A stretch of 64,000 bases of DNA from Oscillatoria sp. CS-180 (GCF_028330965.1 NZ_JAQMUB010000081.1:186001-250000), one strand, 5' to 3'; counted from the first letter of the stretch, positions 22,601 through 29,522 are shown. Notes: generated by a model from the sequence alone, not told the origin. Translations and numbers: made by a program.

Positions 22601-23195
22601 TCGTGTCATCGGTATCAACGACACGACCATCCACTAGGACCAACTCAGGCGCATCAACAAAATTATTACTGCCTGCCAAAACTCCGGGGTAGGCCGCGAT
22701 CGCCTCCGCAGTCAACAGAGCAGTGTTGCGGGGCTGACCCACAGCGGCGTCTAGCGTCCAGGAACCGCCCTTGCTAGCGTGACCGACCCGTCGAGAAGAC
22801 GCCGCGATGTTGGCCCCAGTGAGCGATCGCAAAGCTGCCAAAAATTCTGCACCCGCATCTCCCGCAGCAACGTTGCAGCCATAGAGGCGCAAATCAACCA
22901 ACCGCCCCTGGGATGCCCATTGATGCAGCACAGAACGATAAAGCGGCAGTGTTTCTAGGTTTAGGCGAGCGTTTCCTAAAATCAGCTCACCCGACGAGCC
23001 GTGAGCAACAATGCAAACCTCAGAAACATCGGACCGCGCCTCAACCACCGCAGCTATTTGCTCAACACCGTCCTTAGCCGGAGACAAAATCAAGACTTCA
23101 GCGTTGAAAGCAATCCCCGCTGCTAGCTGCAATGGAGCCTCAACACCTGCATCAACAAAAACGATGGACTTCGTTCTAATCGCCATGGTCCGCAT
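12924..23195 (-). CDS. Giant DUF4347 / PKD / cadherin-CSPG repeat protein (3423 aa), predicted secreted adhesin
   Basis: Order of parts: a DUF4347 domain at residues ~8-170, with AHGSSG at 64-69 and LYGCNVAAG at 104-112; a pre-peptidase (PPC)-like beta domain at ~175-310 (SIWWRWTAP, TYFFAVDG); PKD-like domains with VDWGD motifs to ~1000; about 16 CSPG/cadherin-like units of ~115 aa; three VCBS/tandem-95-like units (AVDD, DEDT); and five ~48-aa FYLxxNPDV repeats ending GRGVFA. There is no Sec signal peptide and no RTX repeat. ATG 23195 and ATG 23186 (MAIRTKSIVFVDAG) are both possible starts; the second gives the more typical DUF4347 beginning. It is first of two tandem giant genes. DUF4347 proteins are common in cyanobacteria and usually carry large repeat regions; export by a type I system is inferred. 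No ABC exporter of that type adjoins it. Confidence 0.86.
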   Translation of the reverse strand: MRTMAIRTKSIVFVDAGVEAPLQLAAGIAFNAEVLILSPAKDGVEQIAAVVEARSDVSEVCIVAHGSSGELILGNARLNLETLPLYRSVLHQWASQGRLVDLRLYGCNVAAGDAGAEFLAALRSLTGANIAASSRRVGHASKGGSWTLDAAVGQPRNTALLTAEAIAAYPGVLAGSNNFVDAPELVLVDGRVVDTDDTTGADSEAGEPFHDSSISDLSPEFQASLNDSIWWRWTAPVSGLINATTAGSGINAVVAVYTGTAISNLSSVTNQVSPGGSSGSYTFTASAGTTYFFAVDGVREAQGPIQLTLNVPPVITPGQTFQIGEDATDGALVGTPIAVSKPVTWSIVSGNPDNDGDGTVAFAIDAAGQLSVQDAGDLDFEVFDSFYSLGVKADDGSFSDTESVFVDVLDAQDTPVLIGLSSPASVDEGALITLSGLFSDPDAEDTQIITVDWGDMTNQTVISSDGLAIDASGNTSFALNHLYRDNGDFNISVSISDGVNTVADTRAITVNNVAPTIINGDTLTLDIVEDAEVAFQLKATDPSTLDVLTYTVVSAPASGTLTPNPPAAPANARDRNRLFTYDPSDNFSGTDSFQIQVQDDDGGVDTVTVNVNVEAQPDAPEGLTLVPTPAAINEGEILTLSGNFADPDADDTFTVTIDWGDGSEPAVLTNENLTFNAVSGRYSFAVDHQYFDDTATGILVTVVDGSGAVANGTTGITINNIAPTIIPGPDGSLSVDEDGTATITFTASDPADTNFTWQIIDNGTDGAGGDELGVATLSENSTGAEQTVTYTAAPNQNGLDKFTIQVSDGVDVSTSTIVVGVNPVNDEPTNLTTTLTPTGAIVEGSTITLDGSFFDADNSADPLLDDVHTVTIDWGDGSAVTTLDDAALIDATTPTVSFAGVTHTYVDGPGTFTVTVTATDAAGASVSTTQEVTVENVAPVILDPDPDPDGKTAITLPEDSSTTLTLTATDVGIQDVLTWSVIGPPSNGAVSLAPGATPGEQTFTYTPNLDYDGDDTFTVQVDDGNAGTDTLQVLVTVTPENDPPQIITNQFNVTEGQALPIDIGVLDAIDIDTLDDSQITFTITGLSAGDAFTVGGVEQNTFTRADILNGVVAFQDNGDEVTPAFTIEVSDGTATVSAPANVTLTTVNDAPEIIIADPFTVAEGGRVPVRAQNISATDEESNDADLIFTVFDLVAGQFLVAGVPGNTFTLQQINQGTVQFEHDGSETPPTFTLTVSDGELESQVSYVPGFSAVNDAPTFLANTIAISEGGEIPITTAELNATDIETLPNDLVFSISNLAAGEFLRNGAAIDVTTETFTLEEVLLGAIAFRHDGSEIPPSYSVTVTDNGVPVQAASQDVTVVFTPVNDAPVIADPVSDPPFTLNEDGTVLITRSIIDATDVDNPQTDLTFTVSNVTDGFFALTTDKTVPITSFEWEQVDSRQIVFVHDGVGTTPSYTVTVTDIAGGSDTKDFVVGFNEVNDAPTFPTNTLTISEGERVFLTTANLLATDEESSDAELTYTIDSLVAGTFEVNGAPIAIGDSFTQQQVVDGAVSFVQDGTEVPPAYSLVLTDGGIDDGAGGIKDIIALPPSEAIIGFTAINDIPVLTTDFPMISEGETLPISAAVLSATDEETPDTALVYTVTTTVGSFQLDGADTNTFTQADITAGLVDYVHDGSEAGPTITISVNDGTPEGTAEAVLTPTFVNLNDAPVLVANKLTIDEGATVQLTTEILSAEDLETATPDLAFSLTDIDNGFFTVAGAGIFGEGQPDTTGSFLLRDVIEGRVSFTHDGSNFAPTYTVQVFDNDAVDQKSAGPAPAEIVFNAINDNPELDPAIVSPVFTINEGGTVVLTTASINATDELGETPQEALQFGVTNVENGFFAFASATTVPISAFSWQDVNQGRVVFTHQGSAAPSYTLIVGDEQGGTDTENYTAALIEVNDPPTFPTNVLTISEGERVVLTTANLFATDQESPDSELTYTIDSLTGGTFELNGTAIAIGDSFTQQQVIEGAISFLQDGSNTAPAYSLVLSDGGIDDGGGGTKDIIALPPSPAVITFTAVNDAPILTAALATVSEGETIPITTAVLTATDEESPDSTLVYTVSATVGSFQLDGAPVNTFTQADIEAGLVDYVHDGSEVGPVIEIAVSDGSPEGVATTTLTPTFVNFNDAPTFVANTLTIEEGQTLELSTANLSASDLETIAPNLRFEVSTIENGVFTVEGTGIFGEGQPDTTGSFLLQDVIEGRVTFTHDGSNFAPTYTAEAFDDDAADPKSTGPAVAEVFFTPTNDAPQLDPAIVSPAFEINEESVQLLTTANINATDEEGETPQGALLFTVSNVVGGFFANSTATTVPVDSFTWDEVNRGQVVFSHTDSNTAPSYTLTVQDEQGATDVENYTATLLAVNDAPQFIANDLALTEGDTIVLNSNNLFSSDEETGPAGLTYTINSLVNGQFFLGADELIVGGTFTQQNVLDGQVSFVHNNTNDAPSYELTLTDEPIGADPAISIGPSTVRILDFFIVNDPPSFVVNFPTVEEGAVIAIDNTIISASDDESAAANLGFVVTTIANGEFRLDGAITGFFTQEDINNSRVSFAHNGSKNPPSITLTLSDNGVPAPESVTQVIEPEFVTINTAPTFTANSFSPIEGDFTVLAPTDLAATDIEDEASLLQFTVDLATLEGGQFFLNGVELSTLPEGDRAFTRADLTFSRVVFKDDGDEVPPVISFTVTDTEGGSTTAPATVNLIPVNDPPAVTVNTFEIGETGLLVLNDGDTVNLQAEDAETLDPAGLTYTISELVAGTFFFDDNPEAPINQFTQLDLNNERVVFVQDGSNVPPSFNITVTDPEGGLVTVPANVTFTATNDAPIAVDDFGNGFGIDEDTFLTTPVLTLNDIDEEGDLLTIIALNGAPVGVGDAITLASGATVTLNADNSVGYNPSRALEFLSPGEQQAEPFTYTISDGNGGESTATVTVIVDGVNDAPVAVEDLAATNEATPIVLNVLENDTDFDLNETLSITEVGVAGLRGQVFINGDGTLTYDPTPIGGALRGDETINETFAYAITDTRGAVATGSVTVAVTGVDDGPTAVDDSGEGFATDEDTAFVTGNVLVNDINPEVEGLAIADIDTSQTAGSVISNGDGTFTYDPAGAFDGLPEGGLATDSFVYTVVDNAGNSSAATVTISITGLVETPDSFFDFEQFLRSQDPATMSPAEEVGGLLLAQFFDENFYLSQNRDVAVSVETGRTPFGYQHFLSFGLAEGRDPSILYNEEFYVGSNPDVAGAIAAGTFSSGLQHFLLVGNREQRDPSNFFSQADYLNNNPDVADAINAGAVSSPFEHYVEFGVDEGRGPVLNLYSESFYLATNPDVAGGVAAGSFADGFEHFVRSGQIENRPPSSLYNEGSYLALNPDVSDAVAAGAFTSGFQHYEMMGRFEGRGVFA
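16005..17384 (-). repeat. 1.38-kb tandem super-repeat, copy 2, inside the 3423-aa gene
   Basis: This 460-codon block runs from the NDPPTFPTNVLTISEG unit to just before NDAPQFIANDLAL. It contains four CSPG-like units in the same order as copy 1. Shared landmarks include AIAIGDSFTQQQV, DGGIDDGGGG, TKDIIALPPS, FTQADIEAGLVDYVHDGSE and GIFGEGQPDTTGSFLL. Confidence 0.85.
17385..18761 (-). repeat. 1.38-kb tandem super-repeat, copy 1, inside the 3423-aa gene
   Basis: This 459-codon block starts at NDAPTFPTNTLTISEG and abuts copy 2. It carries the same landmarks (PIAIGDSFTQQQV, IKDIIALPPS, FTQADITAGLVDYVHDGSE, GIFGEGQPDTTGSFLL). The unit just before it also resembles the fourth unit of each block (TTVPI/KTVPI, SFxWxxV), pointing to a further partial copy. 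Confidence 0.85.
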
Positions 23196-24273
23196 CCCAA
23201 AAAAAATTCTATACGCTGCGTTTTAAGGTCACTGCATTTACTCAACCGCCTGCTGATAAACAGCGGTCAAGACATTGCCGAAATCCTAATAAAAGACTTC
23301 CCGAGAAACACACAAAAAACACCGAATACCAAACACCAAGAAAAAAGGTTTCTAAAGCACCTTTTTCCTATACATAAATGCAAAAACACCAGCCCCATTG
23401 TTCCACTTGAGTGGGGCAAAGAAGAATAGCTAACCTTCCCTACAGTTGCAAAAAACACGACGTCAGGCTGCCTGTTTCAACTCGCAAAAACCAAACAAAT
23501 CAACCCAAGCAAACAACTGTCTCAGCTAAAACTTCATTCTTTAACTCAGCAGAAGGCGATTAAGTTTTTATTAGACAAGCTCTCTAAATATTGCCGCGAT
23601 CGCTCTCATGGCAAGCTTCACAGAGATCATTGCCATCATTCAAACCAACATCTTCTCCTTACATTCAAGAGGTCAGGGGGTTAGCTCAATCCGGACGATG
23701 ATAATGATACCCAGAATGTCATTTAAAGCACGCATTTAGGCATTATTTTTTTAGCGTTTTTTCCTGCCTGCACCAAAAACGGCCTGCCTTATCTAGCGTT
23801 TTTAGTAATCTCTTTAGAATTAGAGACACCGAGATCAATCGACACCAGCAAGCTGGATTCAAAAATGAGGCATACAATCATAAATGCTAAAAATAGACCT
23901 ACTGGAACTTTTTAGTAAAATGTTACATTCCTAAAACATCTACGTGGATCCGCATAAAACGGCCAATGCTGAGGATTGCAGAATATTGCAAACGCTTGCT
24001 TTATAAAGACCTTTAGTACTCAGATTTGATCATGCTCTTAACGGATTTGTCTTAACGCAGAAGAACACTAAAACGGAATTATTACCTGCGATCTTAGCGA
24101 CCTGCTTTTTCGCTTTGACTGGTACCGCTACGCGGAATTCAAAATGCAAAATACTCGACTCTTCGAGAACGTCAAAGGCGAACAAGAAGAGCAAAGCTCT
24201 GCGGAATTCAAAAAGGCGGATCAGCCTTCCCAATGTTTTGTAGGGTGAACCTATTGCTGTCTTAGCGTACTGG
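23196..24273. other. Long gene-free region upstream of the giant gene
   Basis: These 1078 bp lie between the start of the 3423-aa gene and the 3' end of ispD. They look A+T rich and have no supportable ORF; an 84-codon minus-strand frame at 24030-24284 runs through short repeats into ispD and is unlikely to be coding. A small hairpin GCCCCA/TGGGGC lies near 23391-23417. The region probably carries the promoter and a long leader of the giant gene. Confidence 0.5.
24132..24213. repeat. 13-bp direct repeat GCGGAATTCAAAA (two copies)
   Basis: The word occurs at 24132-24144 and 24201-24213, each after a CTACGC or CTCTGC context, with a small CTCGA/TCGAG hairpin (24154-24167) between them. From memory, similar GAATTCAAAAT words occur in intergenic repeats of many cyanobacteria. 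It lies just past the ispD stop. Confidence 0.4.
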
Positions 24274-24963
24274 CTATGACTCATCGAGGCGATCGCTCAG
24301 CACCATCTCTGCAATTTTAAGGTCTTCTGGAGTCGTCACCTTGAAATTGGTTTCTTCCCCTAGAACAATCTTGACCGGAAGACCACATCTCTCGAATAGG
24401 GCAGCATCGTCTGTGACCGTCCATCCTGAAGCAATACCTTGGGCATGGGCCGCCTTGAGCTGCTCGACCTGAAAACCCTGGGGGGTTTGTGCCGCCCAGA
24501 GCGTACTTCGATCAGGTGTATTTTGCACCGTTGCTGTGTCATCCACCACTTTGATGGTGTCTTTCACAGGGACCGCAGCCACAAAACCCAAACAAGACTG
24601 AAGCGCTTCAGCACAACGGTCAAACAGCGTTGGGGTTGCTAAACACCGTGCTCCATCGTGAATTAGAACTTGGTCTGCATCGGTCGGTAGCGCTTGCAAG
24701 CCATTGTAGACAGATTCTTGTCGCGTGCTGCCTCCTTGGATTAGCTGTATGGGTGTTGTCAACGCTAAATCTTGCAGGATAGTTTTGATATCTGGCTCAT
24801 CGACAGACTGACAGATTATGCCAATCCAAGTCATTTGCTGACTAGCCTCAGCCGCCTGCAGTGTCCATGCTAGAAGGGGCTCATTTTTTAGCCTCAGCAG
24901 TAGCTTGTTGCGATCGCTGCCCATGCGACGCCCCACACCCGCAGCGGGAATCAGCAAATGCAC
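24274..24963 (-). CDS. ispD: 2-C-methyl-D-erythritol 4-phosphate cytidylyltransferase
   Basis: IspD joins CTP to methylerythritol phosphate in the MEP isoprenoid pathway, which feeds carotenoids, phytol and quinones. The 229-aa product has the normal length and motifs: the CTP-binding loop LIPAAGVGRRMGSDRNK at the N-terminus, QGGSTRQESVYNGL, LIHDGARC, PVKDTIK, TPQGF and TDDAALFE. It starts at ATG 24963 (MHLLIPAAG) and stands alone on the minus strand, divergent from the glycosyltransferase. No anomalies seen. Confidence 0.95.
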   Translation of the reverse strand: MHLLIPAAGVGRRMGSDRNKLLLRLKNEPLLAWTLQAAEASQQMTWIGIICQSVDEPDIKTILQDLALTTPIQLIQGGSTRQESVYNGLQALPTDADQVLIHDGARCLATPTLFDRCAEALQSCLGFVAAVPVKDTIKVVDDTATVQNTPDRSTLWAAQTPQGFQVEQLKAAHAQGIASGWTVTDDAALFERCGLPVKIVLGEETNFKVTTPEDLKIAEMVLSDRLDES

Positions 24964-25166
24964 CAGTCTATTCCTTCAATAATGGTCGGCTTCATTACAG
25001 TACCGTGAATGGGGAATGAGGAGCAGCAAAGCCGGAGAGCTGAGCTAGGAAACTGGAACGTATTGTTGGAAGGCAAGATTAATAATTGGTAGTTTTGTGG
25101 GTAACAACGCTTTCTTAGGAGCCACGTTCCTCTAAAATGTGGGACGGACTAGCAGGACTGAAGGCT

Positions 25167-26132
25167 ATGCATATACTGGCTCTCGTTCCCGGTGGAATTA
25201 GCGAACAGCTTCTTTTTTTTCCAACGCTTGAGCATCTCAAGCGGACGTTTCCGAATGCAGAAATTTCAGTAGTCGTAGAGCCATCAGCAGCAGCGGCATA
25301 CCGAGTTTCCAAGGTTGTTCAGGCAACGATTCCTTACACATTTCAAAAAAACAACAGTCCTGCAGATTGGGCCAATCTGTTGGGCATTATGCGCGATCGC
25401 GAATATGACGTTGTCATCACGGCCACAACTGACTGGGCAACTGCACTGTTGCTCTGGCTCAGTGGGGTTCCTAACCGCATTGGCTATCAAAGTGGTGCCA
25501 ACACGCTTTTCTTAACGACGACAGTCCCTCTAAAAACCGAGCAGTATGTAGCTTTTCAATATCACGATCTGATCATTCCCTTGGAAGTAGTCGGTCCCTG
25601 TCCTGATCCAACCATCAACGTACCTCAGGGGGATATTGATTGGGTCAATAACCAAATTCAGTCTCAGGGAATTGATGAGCAGGGGTATGTCTTAATCTAT
25701 CCAGGGTTAGCTGAGGGGGCTAAGGATGATCGTTATCCTGTGGAAAACTGGATCTCTATTACTCAAGACTTTCAGAAGCGCCAGCCGGGTCTACCTCTAG
25801 TTCTCTTGCAGCAGCCAGAGACTGCTGACACGGTTAAACTGATTACACAGTCAGCGCCTAACCTAACTGTTATCCGCCCTGATAACCTGGGACAAACTGC
25901 TGCTTTAGTAGCAGGGGCAAACCTAGTTTTAGCAACGGATAGCTATGTTTCAGAGCTAGGTGTTGCTCTCAGCGTATTTACCCTGGTGCTATTTGGTCAA
26001 AACAGCCCTGAGCGTCGTTTGCCCCCTGTTGATACTAGTGAACAAAGATTTCTGGGTGTGGAATCAGGTGGAAAAGACCTGGCTGACATTCCTGTCGAAA
26101 CGGTCTTGAAGAAGGTCTGGGGAGAAGGGTAG
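25167..26132 (+). CDS. Glycosyltransferase family 9 (heptosyltransferase-like)
   Basis: The 321-aa product resembles ADP-heptose:LPS heptosyltransferases: LALVPGGISEQLLFFPTLEHLKR at the N-terminus, VLIYPGLAEGAKDDRYPVENW in the middle, and a nucleotide-sugar end region with LVLATDSYVSELGVAL and LFGQNSPERRLPP. The usual GDxLL is changed to SEQLL. It probably transfers a sugar to a cell-surface glycan; donor and acceptor cannot be read. The frame is open from an ATG at 25137, but the ATG at 25167 (MHILALVPGG) gives the typical family N-terminus. The next gene on the same strand follows after 51 bp, so the two may be co-transcribed. Confidence 0.85.
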   Translation: MHILALVPGGISEQLLFFPTLEHLKRTFPNAEISVVVEPSAAAAYRVSKVVQATIPYTFQKNNSPADWANLLGIMRDREYDVVITATTDWATALLLWLSGVPNRIGYQSGANTLFLTTTVPLKTEQYVAFQYHDLIIPLEVVGPCPDPTINVPQGDIDWVNNQIQSQGIDEQGYVLIYPGLAEGAKDDRYPVENWISITQDFQKRQPGLPLVLLQQPETADTVKLITQSAPNLTVIRPDNLGQTAALVAGANLVLATDSYVSELGVALSVFTLVLFGQNSPERRLPPVDTSEQRFLGVESGGKDLADIPVETVLKKVWGEG

Positions 26133-26183
26133 GAGACGGCGCGATCGCTTACTCTGTCGATATTTTCCTAAGGAGCCGAAACC

Positions 26184-26834
26184 GTGGAGAAAATCAAAGG
26201 TCAAGCCAACAAGGTGGGTGAACTGTTGTTCGCCGCCGACACTGGTGCTACTTACAAAAAAGCAGTCGTTCTTACGTGGGATATTCTACGAGAAACTGGG
26301 GTGCTGCTGTGGTTAATCATCTGCTTGGTCTTTGTCGCTGGGGAATGGTTCTGGAAAAGCTCCATCAACCTCGGGCAGAGGACAAGAGACTGGTATGAGG
26401 GTCTCCAGCAACCTGACGATACTGAGACAGAACCTAAGACAATCGCTAATATGAGCAAGTCGGCGGCTGATTCACTGGCCTCAGGAACTGAGACTTTGCT
26501 CTATCGGGCCAAACAGCAGTTAGGCATTCAGGCTGAGCCACCCGCACCCAAACTGCCTAAGCCTAAGCCCTCTATTTCTCAGCCAACGGTAGAGAGTTCG
26601 CCTAGTCAATCTGAACCAACAGTTAAAAGTTCACCTAGCAGTCCAACCCCTCCGTCGGAGCCACCCGAAGTCGGCGAACCGCCTGTGCAGCCAACACCTC
26701 CCAATGTCGTAGCTAAATACAACAGCCCTGAAGAAACTGAAGCTCCAGGCACTAAAACAGCATTAGCCGCCGCTGCAAATCAGTCCCAGAAAATCGATGA
26801 ATCTGACGAAGCGGTACCTGAAAACGATGAATAA
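26184..26834 (+). CDS. Pro-rich single-pass membrane protein of unknown function
   Basis: I do not recognise a family. The 216-aa product has a soluble N-terminus (~38 aa), one strong membrane segment at about 40-58 (VLLWLIICLVFVAGEWFW), a linker, and a long low-complexity tail rich in Pro, Ser and Glu (KLPKPKPSISQP, SSPTPPSEPPEVGEPPVQ). It starts at GTG 26184, supported by a well-spaced AAGGAG site at 26170-26175. It follows the family 9 glycosyltransferase closely and could assist it or anchor something in the envelope, but that is only context. Confidence 0.7.
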   Translation: MEKIKGQANKVGELLFAADTGATYKKAVVLTWDILRETGVLLWLIICLVFVAGEWFWKSSINLGQRTRDWYEGLQQPDDTETEPKTIANMSKSAADSLASGTETLLYRAKQQLGIQAEPPAPKLPKPKPSISQPTVESSPSQSEPTVKSSPSSPTPPSEPPEVGEPPVQPTPPNVVAKYNSPEETEAPGTKTALAAAANQSQKIDESDEAVPENDE

Positions 26835-27007
26835 TAGACGTTCTGTGTCATAGTGCGTTGAGGCTAACATCGCGAGCCGTGTAGATTGGTGTTGAAAAAG
26901 GTTTTGCCTTTTCATGGAGTTAACCAACGCTGATAGTCGTTGTATCGGGCGTCCTTAGCCTCAGCCCAGTCTACAGCTTTAGCGTGGTTGATCCATTGTG
27001 GAGTCTA

Positions 27008-27766
27008 ATGTCCCTTTCGCCACAGAACGGTCATAGTCGCCGAAACGGCTATAGCGGGACACTTTCGTCTTCCAGTCCTGCTGTTGCGCTCAGCGAGATT
27101 TCGCGAGTCTACGGTAGTGGAGAGGCGATGGTGCGGGCGTGCGATCGCATTAGCCTAAACATTCATCCTGGCGAATATTGCGCCATTATGGGCGAGTCGG
27201 GTTCTGGCAAAACCACCCTGATGAATATCATCGGCTGTCTCGATCAGCCCACCAATGGACGCTATTGGCTAGATGGCGTTGACGTTTCTCGCTTGGGTAA
27301 AAATCAACTAGCTCGAATTCGTAATCAGAAAATTGGGTTTGTTTTCCAGCGATACGAACTCCTGAATAATCTGAGTGCGCTAGAAAACGTCATGCTGCCA
27401 ATGATGTATATGGGTATCGATCGCAAACAACGACGTCGTTTAGCCGCTGCCGCTCTCCGACGTATGGGACTCGGGCAACGACTGGACAAACGCCCCACCC
27501 AGCTTTCTGGAGGACAACAACAGCGTGTTGCAATCGCTCGGGCGATCGTCAACCGTCCCCTCTTGCTCCTTGCTGATGAGCCAACAGGCGCCTTGGATAC
27601 CCACTCTGCTGAAGCCGTGATGGCTATCTTCAGCGAACTTCACAAGAGCGGTATCACCATCATCATGGTCACCCACTCCCACGACGTAGCCGGTCACAGC
27701 AAACGTATCATTCAGGTCAGCGACGGCCGAATTTTGGGCGATAGCACGTCAACGATAGGACGGTAG
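27008..27766 (+). CDS. ABC transporter ATPase, MacB/LolD/DevA type
   Basis: This is the energising subunit for a tripartite efflux or export machine. It shows Walker [11 protein letters not shown]-loop FVFQRYELL, signature LSGGQQQR, Walker [14 protein letters not shown] and the H-switch VTHSH, and the MacB/LolD-type lead-in [12 protein letters not shown]. The frame is open from a GTG at 26984, but ATG 27008 has a GGAG just upstream and is preferred (252 aa). Its partners, a membrane fusion protein, a MacB-type permease and a TolC-like channel, follow on the same strand, though after 400 bp holding two copies of a dispersed element. Substrate unknown. Confidence 0.93.
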   Translation: MSLSPQNGHSRRNGYSGTLSSSSPAVALSEISRVYGSGEAMVRACDRISLNIHPGEYCAIMGESGSGKTTLMNIIGCLDQPTNGRYWLDGVDVSRLGKNQLARIRNQKIGFVFQRYELLNNLSALENVMLPMMYMGIDRKQRRRLAAAALRRMGLGQRLDKRPTQLSGGQQQRVAIARAIVNRPLLLLADEPTGALDTHSAEAVMAIFSELHKSGITIIMVTHSHDVAGHSKRIIQVSDGRILGDSTSTIGR

Positions 27767-27774
27767 AGGCTAAT

Positions 27775-27889
27775 TATAGCCGTCGACAGTTCCGTTAGGA
27801 CAAGACGACGAGCCATCGGGCTATGGGCTAAGCACTCGGATACGACTCGGACACTGTTAGGTGCACAAGCTCAGATGGCTAAGGCTGTG
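27775..27889 (+). repeat. Dispersed ~104-bp element, copy B
   Basis: It starts TATAGCCGTCGACAGTTCCG, 9 bp after the ATPase stop, contains GTTAGGACAAGACGACGAGCC and GGGCTAAGCAC, and ends near AGATGGCTAAGGCTGTG. It is about 10 bp longer than copy C in the right half, where it has extra bases around CGGACACTGTTAGG. Confidence 0.8.
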
Positions 27890-28039
27890 TATCCTATAGC
27901 GGCATGCAGATGTACTTAGCCGCACGGGGCTATATTTCGCATTGAGTGGATTAGACGCCGAAAAGCAACCATCTCCTACGTCCAACCCCCCTCCGGTTGA
28001 CGAATAAAACCGGCCTCAGCAGAATGAAAAAGGTTCAGG

Positions 28040-28143
28040 TATAGCCGTCGCCAGCTTTGTTAGGACAAGACGGCGGGCCATCGGGCTGTCCGCTAAGCAC
28101 CCGGATGCAACTGGGTGCATTAGCCTAGATGGCCAAAGCTATA
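28040..28143 (+). repeat. Dispersed ~104-bp element, copy C (reference copy)
   Basis: Ends TATAGCCGTCGCCA and TGGCCAAAGCTATA form a 14-bp imperfect terminal inverted repeat with 11 matches. Inside, TTAGGACA (28060-28067) can pair with TGTCCGCTAA (28087-28096) with a 2-nt bulge, and GCACCC (28097-28102) pairs with GGGTGC (28113-28118). The whole could fold as a three-way junction. It ends 23 bp before the GTG start of the membrane fusion protein. Confidence 0.85.
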
Positions 28144-28166
28144 AGACACTTGACTAGGACACTACT

Positions 28167-29519
28167 GTGGAACCAACCACGCCTGAGGACTTTCAGTCTG
28201 CATCTTCTGCCCCCTTTAAAGACTCTGATGTTGATATCGCTGAACCGTTAGAAGCCCCTATTCGTAAAGAACAGACAGGGCTGCGGTGGATTATCGGCTC
28301 TGGTCTCGTCACGCTTTTGGGCATAGGGGGTTGGCTAGGATATCGAACCTTTTTGCAAACGCCGCCTGAATCGATCGCGGTCGTTATGGCCCCGGTCAAT
28401 CGCCAAGATTTGGAAGTCAGTATTACCGAAGCGGGCATTGTGGAACTGGGCGGACAACAGACCTTCAAAGCTCCCAGTGATGTAACCGTTCAGGAAGTCT
28501 TAGTCGAAGAGCGGGAACGGGTTAGTCAGGGACAGGTCTTGCTAGAGCTGCGCGATCGCAGGCTTCAGCAGCAGCTTGATGATCAGCTCGTGCAGAACCA
28601 AATCAATCAGCTGGATCTTCAACGCCAACAGGAAGTTTTGCAGGAACGGTTAACACGGCTCACAGATGCCGAGAGTCGCTTGCAGGACTCGGCAGAACTG
28701 TTAGAGCAGGGGTATATTTCTGAAGATGACTTTCGCATAGACAGGCGATCGCTCGAAGAGGCTCAATCGGAGGTCAGGAATGCCGAAGTTGAAGTCACTA
28801 AAGCGGAATTACGGGTACGCCAGGACGACATCAACACCGCTAACTTGCAGGTACAGCTGGAAGATAATCAAATTGTTGCGCCGATCGATGCGATCGTCCT
28901 CAAGGTGGACGTTAAACCTGGAGACGGTGTGCAGCGTGAAGGGCGTCTGTTGAGCATTGGTGATCCGACACAAGAAACGATTCGCCTGCAAATGACAACG
29001 CTTAATGCGGCTAACGTGGGCATTGGGATGCCGGTGAGAGTGAGCGTGATTGGCCCCAACCCAGACATTTTCGAAGGGCGGATTCAGCGAGTTTCTCCCC
29101 AAGCTGTTACCGATCAGAACAATTCTGAGCAGTCCACGGTTGAAGCCGAAGCGGTTTTGAACGAACCCAGCAATTCACTCATTCCAGGCAGCGCCGTCAG
29201 CGTCGATGTGGTTCTGGAGGAGCGACAAAATGTACTGGTGATTCCTGTAACGGCCCTACAGCGAGATGCTGGCAATCCTTATGTCTGGGTCAAAGATGCT
29301 GAAGGACTGGCCCAACAGCGGGAAGTTACGGTCGGGCTAGAGACCTTAGAAACTATTGAGATTCTGTCGGGCCTGCAGGAAGGGGATGAAATCGTCGTTG
29401 CAGTTCCGCCAGAGACCGACCTCGTGCCGGGCAGCCCGCTGACACCACCTGAAACCAACGCGCCCTCAGAACGCGAAGCAGAAACGTCCTCTGGCCAGCA
29501 GAACTCAGGAGGAAACTGA
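28167..29519 (+). CDS. Membrane fusion protein (HlyD/MacA/DevB family)
   Basis: The periplasmic adaptor links an inner-membrane ABC transporter to an outer-membrane channel. The 450-aa product has a cytoplasmic N-terminus of ~37 aa, one membrane anchor at about 40-65 (WIIGSGLVTLLGIGGWLGY), a lipoyl/barrel-sandwich start (FKAPSDVTVQEVLVEERERVSQGQVLLEL), a long coiled-coil hairpin to ~240, the second lipoyl half (IVAPIDAIVLKVDVKPGDGV), a beta-barrel, and a polar C-terminal tail. It starts at GTG 28167, preceded by AGGA; no better ATG lies upstream. The permease follows after 3 bp, so they are translationally close. Its leader is made of two dispersed element copies. Confidence 0.92.
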   Translation: MEPTTPEDFQSASSAPFKDSDVDIAEPLEAPIRKEQTGLRWIIGSGLVTLLGIGGWLGYRTFLQTPPESIAVVMAPVNRQDLEVSITEAGIVELGGQQTFKAPSDVTVQEVLVEERERVSQGQVLLELRDRRLQQQLDDQLVQNQINQLDLQRQQEVLQERLTRLTDAESRLQDSAELLEQGYISEDDFRIDRRSLEEAQSEVRNAEVEVTKAELRVRQDDINTANLQVQLEDNQIVAPIDAIVLKVDVKPGDGVQREGRLLSIGDPTQETIRLQMTTLNAANVGIGMPVRVSVIGPNPDIFEGRIQRVSPQAVTDQNNSEQSTVEAEAVLNEPSNSLIPGSAVSVDVVLEERQNVLVIPVTALQRDAGNPYVWVKDAEGLAQQREVTVGLETLETIEILSGLQEGDEIVVAVPPETDLVPGSPLTPPETNAPSEREAETSSGQQNSGGN

Positions 29520-29522
29520 ATC

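Noticed and set aside
5191-23195. Many plus-strand and alternate-frame ORFs of 60-220 codons inside the two giant genes
   Set aside because: They are antisense or off-frame readings of a repetitive coding sequence and repeat with the same period as the protein units; none shows a domain or ribosome site.
5191-23195. RTX (GGxGxDxLx) calcium-binding repeats as secretion mark in the giant proteins
   Set aside because: I read both C-termini and found no nonapeptide series; the end is the FYLxxNPDV repeat instead.
24030-24284. 84-codon minus-strand ORF beside ispD
   Set aside because: It overlaps the ispD end and runs through the GCGGAATTCAAAA direct repeats; its composition does not look coding.
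26840-26990. Possible further copy of the dispersed element before the ABC ATPase
   Set aside because: Only short words such as GTCCTTAGCC match; there is no conserved core or inverted ends.
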